The notes beneath the pieces are model-generated. The model did no database searches. It had not been told where the DNA came from and saw nothing but the letters and a program-made list of their open reading frames with translations. A DNA stretch of 27,441 nucleotides from Ruminococcus sp. UBA1394 (GTDB taxonomy: Bacteria; Bacillota; Clostridia; Oscillospirales; Ruminococcaceae): contig DBQM01000059.1 in NCBI GenBank assembly GCA_002305725.1, forward strand, positions 22,642 through 50,082, in the 5' to 3' direction. Numbering within the stretch: the first letter of the stretch is position 1; each line of letters begins with the position of its first letter. Shown here in pieces: positions 22,262 to 27,441 of this stretch. The position numbers and the translations under genes were made by a program.

Positions 22262-25228
22262 TTAATTGTCAAGTCCGAGGTTTTCACGTTTTCTTGTAAT
22301 TTCCTCGTTGATATCCCTGTTATACCACATAAGGGTATCTCTCGGGTTTTCGTTATTGTTTACAGTTTCTCTGAATGCGTTCATGATATTTCTTGTTGTC
22401 GCATAGGAAGCCGGAATAACCGGAATTTCAACAAGCTCTTCTCTCTGTGCATTAAGCTTTGCAAGCTCTGACTGTGACCATGAAAGCTGCTGGAGCGCCT
22501 CTGTGTTCGCTGCCTCGAAACGTCCCATTGTACCAAGAAGTCCCTCGATCTGAGTTCCGTACTTGACCTGAACGTCAGTTGATGTGAACCACTTTACAAA
22601 CTCCCATGCAGCGTCCTTGTCGGAAACCTTGTTGAAGATTACCGCAGCTGTACCGTTTGAGTTGGCAGCGTGTGAAATTGTACCGTCCTCCTGCAGAGTA
22701 CCCGGAACTGATGTGAAGTCCCAGAGTCCTTTGATTTCAGGTGACGCAACAGAAAGCTGATTGAAGAAGGTGTAGCTCTGAATTACAATCGGATATTCAC
22801 CTGTTCTGAATCTGTTGAATGCGTCATAGGTCTGCTCAAAGTCATACTTTGTATAGAAATCAGTCCATTCCTCAAACGCCTGTACTGCTTCAATAGAATC
22901 AAGGTTTGAGGCTGTCTGTTCAGGGTTGTAGTAGTTAACGCCCTTTTGCAGCAGCAGCATTGCGAATGTATGTCCCAGTTCTGTTGCCGGAGAAATATTT
23001 GCCGGCGGAAGAACAAGACCAACACCCATGTAATTTCTCTGGAGTGCCGGCAGCATATCAATAAGATCCTGCCATGTTTCCGGCGGAGCAGTAAAGCCAA
23101 GCTCTGACAGAACGTCCTTTCTGTAGAACATCATAGGCCACATCTGATTTACCGGAATACCGTAGCAGCCGCCGTCATACTCATAGTTGACAGTCGCATT
23201 TTCGTGGAATCTTGACTTAACTTCTTCGTAGTCACTGAACTGCGAACAGTCTACCAGCAGTCCTCGTGCAGCAAGGTTTACAGGGAATTCACCGCCGAGG
23301 AACAGCGCCACATCAGGACCCTTGTCTGCAAGCGTCGCCTCGACAACGCCTCCGACTACAAGATTTACTGATATCGGTATGTCGGGGTATTGCTGTGAGA
23401 AGTCAGACTCAACAAGGCTCTTTACAACCTGTGCCTGGTCACGTCCGAGGTTTACCCATACGTTTATTACATCTGCCCCTGTTTCATCAGAAAGCTGTGT
23501 GTAATCCTCAAAGAATGAATTTATAAACGCTCTTATGCTGTACCATACAGATTTGAAGAAGTTCTTTTTAGTTGAGGAATAATTGCTGTTGTCAGCCGCA
23601 AGCTCTATGTAGTCGATTTCAAGAGGCTGATTTCTGTAATCTCTCATCCATGATGAAATAGCAGTTACGTTATCCTTTATCTGTCCGAGATAATCCGGAA
23701 TTCTGAGCGGTTTTTCGATACACTGGTCGAGAACCACTGTCATTCTCTCAAGAGTTGACGCTTCCGAACCCTCTGAACCTGCAAGACTTTCAATGTTGTT
23801 CTGAACGTCCTTTAAGTCCTGTGAAAGCTTGGCAAACTCGTCAAGGAGTCCCGGAATCTTGTCGTGTACATAATAGTCGGTGTATTTATCCGGATTCGGA
23901 CCTGTTATCATAAGTATCTGACGGTAATAGTTGTTAAGCTCAAAAACAACATTGTCAAGCTTTCTCATGGAGTCGCCTATCTCACCCGGAATAACCTCCA
24001 TTGTAATTGTGTGGCTTGAACCGCCTGTCAGATAAACATATATGTCCTCTCCGCTTTCAGACTTAGGAGTAACAACGCTCCAGTCATTGTCGTAGTAGAA
24101 CTTTACCTGGTCAAGCTCCTGACAGAGAACCTGTCCGTCAATGTAGATACGGCGGTTTGAATAAAAGCCTCTCATTTCGTTCTGTCTTGCCTTGATACCC
24201 ATTCTGTACCAGCCGCCGTCTGACGGAATCTGGTCTGCCGGAACCTCAAAGGTAATGGTCTGCAAAGCCTTTGACCATGTTCCGCTGCCGATGGTATTGT
24301 AAAGCATATTGACAGGGCTTGACGGCGAAACCATATAGTTGCTGTTGTCATTTGTCGGATAGAGAGTTGAATCCGATTTCTTTACAGCGTTTTCGCCCTC
24401 AATTCTTATAACGCCCTCAGCAGAGCCGCTGTCCCTTGAAACGCCGGCTGACTGTACATATTCATCATAGCCGGGCAGTTCCTTTGGATTGTAAAACTTG
24501 AAATATTCAAGTGCAAGATTAGCCTTTGTACCGGTGAATGTAACGGTATGACTGCCCTTTTCGAGGTAGAATATCAGCGGGTCGTTGAAAAGTCCGTCAA
24601 CGTCCTTGATATCCGTTGTCAGCCATTCGCCCTTCTGTATCTGAGCCGGTCTTATCTGGTTTCCTCTTGAGTCCTCGGTGATTTCCTTTTCGTTTACCCA
24701 GACTTTATTAAGGGAAACTCTCGATGCAGTATCATAAGGCGAACTGCCGTCTATCTCAATCCCGAATTCAACGGTTGTAGCAGTTGACTCGATAGGATAA
24801 TAAGACATATTCATGCAGTAAATACCGCTTTCGGGTATCTCCACGTTGTATGTTACTTCGCCGTCATTTGAATTCCATATAAGTACATCAGATTTTGTTT
24901 CTGTTTCATTTCCATAGCTTCCGACGGAAAAATCCCCGTTTTCCGCACTGGCATAGTCCTTGCACCATGTAAGTATTTCAGCGTCAGGCCTGTTTTCGCC
25001 TGAATACTGGTCATAATAATCGCTGTATGTATTTTTTGCAACATAAAGCGGTTCAGCTTCTACGTCTGCCGAAATCTGCGAAATATCTGCTGATTCCAGA
25101 GTCAGCTCGGCATCAGAATTCAGATAATCAGGCGTGTTTTCAGCCGAAGCAGAACCTGCCGGAGAAAAGCACAAAAGCAATGCCGCCGAAAAAGAAATAA
25201 TTCTTTTTGACATTTTGTTTTTTCTCAA
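22262..25228 (-). CDS. Giant ABC solute-binding protein with N-terminal carbohydrate-binding-like modules
   Basis: From a TTG start the protein is 988 residues, more than twice a normal CUT1 binding protein. A signal peptide (MSKRIISFSAALLLCFSPAG...) comes first, without a lipobox. Residues about 30-268 form a beta-sandwich-like module (NVEIPESGIYCMNMSYYP, LEKGSHTVTFTG). Residues about 270-425 form a second (VIRIEGENAVKKSD, RRIYIDGQ, GGSSHTITMEV), resembling CBM6/CBM35-type modules. A helical segment covers about 426-580. The extracellular solute-binding family 1 fold runs from about 585 to 988 (ADVINVWVNLGRDQ, GPDVALFLGGEFPVNLAARG, AAWEFVKWFTSTDVQ). TTG at 25228 is chosen because GGTGG lies seven bases upstream. 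An ATG at 25213 is too far from it, and the frame extension to 25408 does not look coding. It is the first gene of the operon. With no lipobox, the means of surface retention is unclear. Confidence 0.87.
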   Translation of the reverse strand: MRKNKMSKRIISFSAALLLCFSPAGSASAENTPDYLNSDAELTLESADISQISADVEAEPLYVAKNTYSDYYDQYSGENRPDAEILTWCKDYASAENGDFSVGSYGNETETKSDVLIWNSNDGEVTYNVEIPESGIYCMNMSYYPIESTATTVEFGIEIDGSSPYDTASRVSLNKVWVNEKEITEDSRGNQIRPAQIQKGEWLTTDIKDVDGLFNDPLIFYLEKGSHTVTFTGTKANLALEYFKFYNPKELPGYDEYVQSAGVSRDSGSAEGVIRIEGENAVKKSDSTLYPTNDNSNYMVSPSSPVNMLYNTIGSGTWSKALQTITFEVPADQIPSDGGWYRMGIKARQNEMRGFYSNRRIYIDGQVLCQELDQVKFYYDNDWSVVTPKSESGEDIYVYLTGGSSHTITMEVIPGEIGDSMRKLDNVVFELNNYYRQILMITGPNPDKYTDYYVHDKIPGLLDEFAKLSQDLKDVQNNIESLAGSEGSEASTLERMTVVLDQCIEKPLRIPDYLGQIKDNVTAISSWMRDYRNQPLEIDYIELAADNSNYSSTKKNFFKSVWYSIRAFINSFFEDYTQLSDETGADVINVWVNLGRDQAQVVKSLVESDFSQQYPDIPISVNLVVGGVVEATLADKGPDVALFLGGEFPVNLAARGLLVDCSQFSDYEEVKSRFHENATVNYEYDGGCYGIPVNQMWPMMFYRKDVLSELGFTAPPETWQDLIDMLPALQRNYMGVGLVLPPANISPATELGHTFAMLLLQKGVNYYNPEQTASNLDSIEAVQAFEEWTDFYTKYDFEQTYDAFNRFRTGEYPIVIQSYTFFNQLSVASPEIKGLWDFTSVPGTLQEDGTISHAANSNGTAAVIFNKVSDKDAAWEFVKWFTSTDVQVKYGTQIEGLLGTMGRFEAANTEALQQLSWSQSELAKLNAQREELVEIPVIPASYATTRNIMNAFRETVNNNENPRDTLMWYNRDINEEITRKRENLGLDN

Positions 25229-25436
25229 TTTTTTTCCACCTTTCGTCAAAAAATAAAATCCGCAGGATATGATAAAAATATCATTCCCTTCTATATAAAC
25301 CCTGTCCGCACACTCCTTTTGCAGACAGCTGAACTCCCTCCTTATCAGTCCCTTGCTCCCCCATGAGCAAATAAAATCATTTACAAATGCCATTGATTTT
25401 AACATCATTCAATTGTCAAAATTGCATAAGTATCTG
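25229..25436 (-). promoter_or_regulatory. Structured 5' leader of the transport operon
   Basis: About 208 untranslated bases lie between the predicted transcription start and the TTG. Three stem-loops are visible: 25353-25370 (TTGCTC/GAGCAA), 25302-25328 (a 9-bp stem with one wobble whose loop holds AAAGGAG), and 25269-25284 (ATGATA/TATCAT). No known riboswitch class is recognised. The length allows post-transcriptional control, but this is inference. Confidence 0.45.
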
Positions 25437-25442
25437 ATATTA

Positions 25443-25471
25443 ATTATACCAATATGAAACGATATTGTCAA
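25443..25471 (-). promoter_or_regulatory. Consensus sigma-A promoter of the transport operon
   Basis: The minus strand has a perfect TTGACA (25471-25466), a 17-base spacer and a perfect TATAAT (25448-25443). It should be intrinsically very strong, which suggests that control relies on a repressor or on the long leader. The start would be near 25436. Confidence 0.85.
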
Positions 25472-25594
25472 GTTGTTAAAAAGTGTCTAAAAAGGGTATT
25501 AGAATTTGTGCATAATGTATTTTTAATTAAAGATTTTACTAAAACAGACATATAATTGCTATACTCTCAGATATTTTTAAATATCCCAAAATAA

Positions 25595-25667
25595 CGGGCG
25601 ACCAATGGTCGCCCCTACAAATAAACCTATATTTTACGCTGATGTAGGGGCGAGCATTGCTCGCCCG
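25595..25667. repeat. REP-like palindrome pair, right copy
   Basis: Two 24-base palindromic units occupy 25595-25618 (CGGGCGACC...GGTCGCCCCTAC) and 25644-25667 (GTAGGGGCGAGC...GCTCGCCCG). They are the same unit types as at 13787-13857, but here the GTAGGGG ends face each other. The pair lies 27 bases after the CAP protein stop and about 120 bases before the transport promoter. Its stems might also help end the CAP transcript. Confidence 0.85.
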
Positions 25668-25693
25668 AGTTGTATTTTTCTAACAATTTTAAA

Positions 25694-26653
25694 TTATGGT
25701 GCTCTGAAAAGCTGTACCCAGCACCCGTCACAGTAACCTACACCAAGTTCTGTAAAGTCTGATGAAAGGATATTACTCCTGTGTCCCTCGGAATTCATCC
25801 AGCCGTTCATAACACTTTCAGCTGAATAATAACCACCGGCAATATTTTCCCCGACACTTGACCAGCTCAGACCATATTCATCAAAGACAGTAAAGCATGA
25901 TGAGCCGTCCGGACGGTCATGGCTGAAATATGTACTTACTTCCTCTGCACGTTTTGCTGCCGCCGCTGTCATAGTAGCATTGAGCGTAAGCGGTGAAACT
26001 CCCGCAGCGCTTCTTTCCTTGTTGACCAGCGCCAGTATTTCCTCAGCATATTTCAAAGCCTCAGAATCAGTTTCGGGAACATAAACGCCGTTATCGCCAA
26101 AATAATACGTCTTTCCGTTGATAGTCTGTGTGCCTGTCCTCATAACGCCGTCTGTGCCGAAGTAATATGTATCTGAACCAATGGTCTGCCAGCCTGTAAC
26201 TGCCGCTCCGTCCGAGCCGAAATAGTATTTTCTGGAATTGACAGTCTGCCAGCCTGTACGCATAGCTCCGTCTGTGCCGAAATAGTACATACTGCCGTCA
26301 ATGGTTATAAATCCTGTTACTTTCACGCCGGAACTATAGTAATACGTTTTGCCGTTTTCCGTAACCCAGCCCTCTTTAAAATCGCCTTTTTCCAGAAGAT
26401 ATGCTGCAATTCCGATAACATCATATAAATTAACGACGCCGTCTCCGTTGTAATCAGCCCTTTCAAGCTCTGCGCTGGTAAATTCAACCATGCCCATTCC
26501 GTACTTTGCAATGATAATAGCGTCATATATATCAATTGTCCCGTTGCCGGAAACATCCCCCACAACTGCGGCACTGCAGACTGACGAGGATATAATGCAT
26601 GAGGTCAGGGCGGCGGAGACAAGTTTACTGAACAATTTTAAATGCTTTGACAT
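25694..26653 (-). CDS. Secreted protein: N-terminal dockerin, cell-wall-binding repeats, CAP domain
   Basis: A 319-residue protein with a signal peptide (to about residue 29). Residues about 30-92 form a dockerin with two canonical Ca loops (DVSGNGTIDIYD and DYNGDGVVNLYD). Residues about 93-190 contain five aromatic 20-residue repeats (GWQTINGKTYYF type) of the choline/glucan-binding family. Residues about 197-319 form a CAP/SCP domain that keeps the expected His and Glu residues: SHDRPDG near 245-251, GENIAGG near 268-274, and EGHRSNIL near 289-296. Bacterial CAP domains are secreted and mostly of unknown function. GAAAGGAG precedes the ATG. It follows the lipoprotein gene by 42 bases and is probably co-transcribed with it. 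It may tether to the wall through the repeats and meet a cohesin through the dockerin. Confidence 0.88.
   Translation of the reverse strand: MSKHLKLFSKLVSAALTSCIISSSVCSAAVVGDVSGNGTIDIYDAIIIAKYGMGMVEFTSAELERADYNGDGVVNLYDVIGIAAYLLEKGDFKEGWVTENGKTYYYSSGVKVTGFITIDGSMYYFGTDGAMRTGWQTVNSRKYYFGSDGAAVTGWQTIGSDTYYFGTDGVMRTGTQTINGKTYYFGDNGVYVPETDSEALKYAEEILALVNKERSAAGVSPLTLNATMTAAAAKRAEEVSTYFSHDRPDGSSCFTVFDEYGLSWSSVGENIAGGYYSAESVMNGWMNSEGHRSNILSSDFTELGVGYCDGCWVQLFRAP
26100..26374 (-). repeat. 60-bp repeats encoding cell-wall-binding modules
   Basis: Successive 60-base units encode the 20-residue aromatic repeats of the CAP protein (GW-TI-G--YYFGTDG-M-T pattern). Four units are close in sequence and a first one (GWVTENGKTYYYSS) is more diverged. 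Confidence 0.8.
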
Positions 26654-26695
26654 TTTAGACTCCTTTCTGCAGACAGGTATGCAGTATTTCCCTGA

Positions 26696-27331
26696 TTATT
26701 CAAGCATATCCTTAGTTATTTCAAATGCAAGTGATTCATTATTGTCAGCAGTCTGCGGATTATAGTAAACTGTCAGATTATCCCATCTCGGATATATGGA
26801 AAAGGCAGAATAACCTTTAATTGTTTCACCCGGTTTCAGCGTTGCATTCAGCGATTCAATATCAGTCATTTCTTCGTCAGCTTTAAGCATTGCCTCCATG
26901 CTGGTTGTGATTTTTGTTTCTTCCCCGTCCATAAATCTGATACTCATGTCAAAGGCAGTTACGTCCATGTCTTCGCTGTTGTTGTTTGTGACTTCATAAA
27001 CTACAGCTATAACCTGCCTGTCATAATTATGATACTGGTCCGACTCAAGCAGTCCTGCGTTATAAACATTTGTAATCTTTATATCAAATCCCGAAAGCGC
27101 AGCGTTTTCTCCAAGACTGACAGGTGTTGTCGGAATATTTTCAATAAGTTCTTCTTTATCCACAACTTCTCCGCTGGAATTTTCATATCCCTCAGCCTCC
27201 TGGGAATATGAGTTTGAACTGTCATAATATACAATGTTGTTACCTGTACCATCCTTTTTTTCACCGCAGCCGCCTGCAAATACCAGCGCTGCAGAGGAAA
27301 GAACTGCGAGCAGCATTTTTATATTTTTCAT
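26696..27331 (-). CDS. Small lipoprotein with DUF5067/DUF4352-like domain
   Basis: A 211-residue lipoprotein. The N-terminus MKNIKMLLAVLSSAALVFAGGC is a type II signal with Cys22; the lipobox AGGC is slightly off consensus. A low-complexity Ser/Glu/Tyr stretch (about 30-60) links to a beta-sandwich-like domain. That domain (ITNVYNAG, QVIAVVYEVTNNN, LKPGETIKGYSAF) matches the Ig-like pattern of DUF5067/DUF4352 proteins, for which no function is established. AAGGAG precedes the ATG and overlaps the stop of a possible upstream frame. It is the first complete gene of a two-gene unit with the CAP protein. Confidence 0.78.
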   Translation of the reverse strand: MKNIKMLLAVLSSAALVFAGGCGEKKDGTGNNIVYYDSSNSYSQEAEGYENSSGEVVDKEELIENIPTTPVSLGENAALSGFDIKITNVYNAGLLESDQYHNYDRQVIAVVYEVTNNNSEDMDVTAFDMSIRFMDGEETKITTSMEAMLKADEEMTDIESLNATLKPGETIKGYSAFSIYPRWDNLTVYYNPQTADNNESLAFEITKDMLE

Positions 27332-27343
27332 AATAGTTTCTCC

Positions 27344-27441
27344 TTATGGCAATACCGCATAATTATTGTCGTACAGATGCGCAGTCAGATTTTTTGTCAG
27401 ATTGCATAAAAAGCTCGCAGGCATACTGGCGTATGTCAAGA
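27344..27441 (-). CDS. Possible C-terminal end of an upstream gene (partial, weak)
   Basis: On the minus strand one frame is open from the right edge to a TAA at 27346-27344, encoding about 31 residues ending DNNYAVLP. The stop sits within TAAGGAG, the ribosome site of the lipoprotein gene, as in tight operons. The stretch is too short to recognise, and it could be chance or a non-coding leader. Confidence 0.2.
   Translation of the reverse strand, partial: LTYASMPASFLCNLTKNLTAHLYDNNYAVLP

Noticed and set aside
25229..25408. N-terminal extension of the solute-binding protein to an ATG at 25408
   Set aside because: The extra 60 residues do not look like a secreted protein start, and a proper signal peptide begins right after the TTG at 25228, which has a ribosome site.
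25455..25470. CcpA cre-like sequence TGAAACGATATTGTCA across the transport promoter
   Set aside because: It lacks a base in the conserved TGNAANCG half and the symmetry is poor; too weak to call.

Overview
The window looks like chromosome of a cellulosome-forming, spore-germinating Gram-positive anaerobe of the Ruminococcus group (Oscillospiraceae). The reasons are cohesin and dockerin modules joined by Thr/Val/Pro-rich linkers, a GerA-type germinant receptor operon, CUT1 sugar permeases, strong AGGAGG ribosome sites and sigma-A promoters with 17-bp spacers. The genus is inferred from domain style; no rRNA is present.

Layout. (1) 1-2858, minus: a ScaC-like adaptor (one cohesin, one dockerin) followed by a large secreted scaffoldin that runs off the left edge. 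The scaffoldin has two almost identical cohesins and a VTSIN-type repeat linker. The order resembles the sca cluster of Ruminococcus flavefaciens. (2) 2859-3432: AT-rich divergent promoter region. (3) 3433-6830, plus: overlapping gerA-gerB-gerC germinant receptor operon, ending in a bidirectional terminator. (4) 6868-11043, minus: a 1391-residue secreted enzyme with two PL1 pectate lyase domains, a probable pectin-binding module and a dockerin. (5) 11161-13644, minus: MATE transporter and trpS. (6) 13920-25228, minus: an eight-gene operon with one promoter and one terminator. It encodes a giant solute-binding protein with N-terminal carbohydrate-binding-like modules, two complete pairs of CUT1 permeases, a membrane-anchored NHL protein, a Yip1-like membrane protein and a DUF5696 protein, but no ATPase. 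(7) 25694-27331, minus: a secreted protein with an N-terminal dockerin, five cell-wall-binding repeats and a CAP domain, then a small lipoprotein.

How it fits together. Regions 1, 4 and 7 are extracellular, dockerin-linked machinery. The pectate lyase and the adaptor carry closely similar dockerins, so both probably dock to the same cohesin class, while the CAP protein has a clearly different dockerin. Region 6 is the best candidate for an undescribed system: a capture, membrane-complex and uptake module for an unknown glycan, bracketed by two pairs of REP-like palindromes. Its substrate cannot be read from the sequence.
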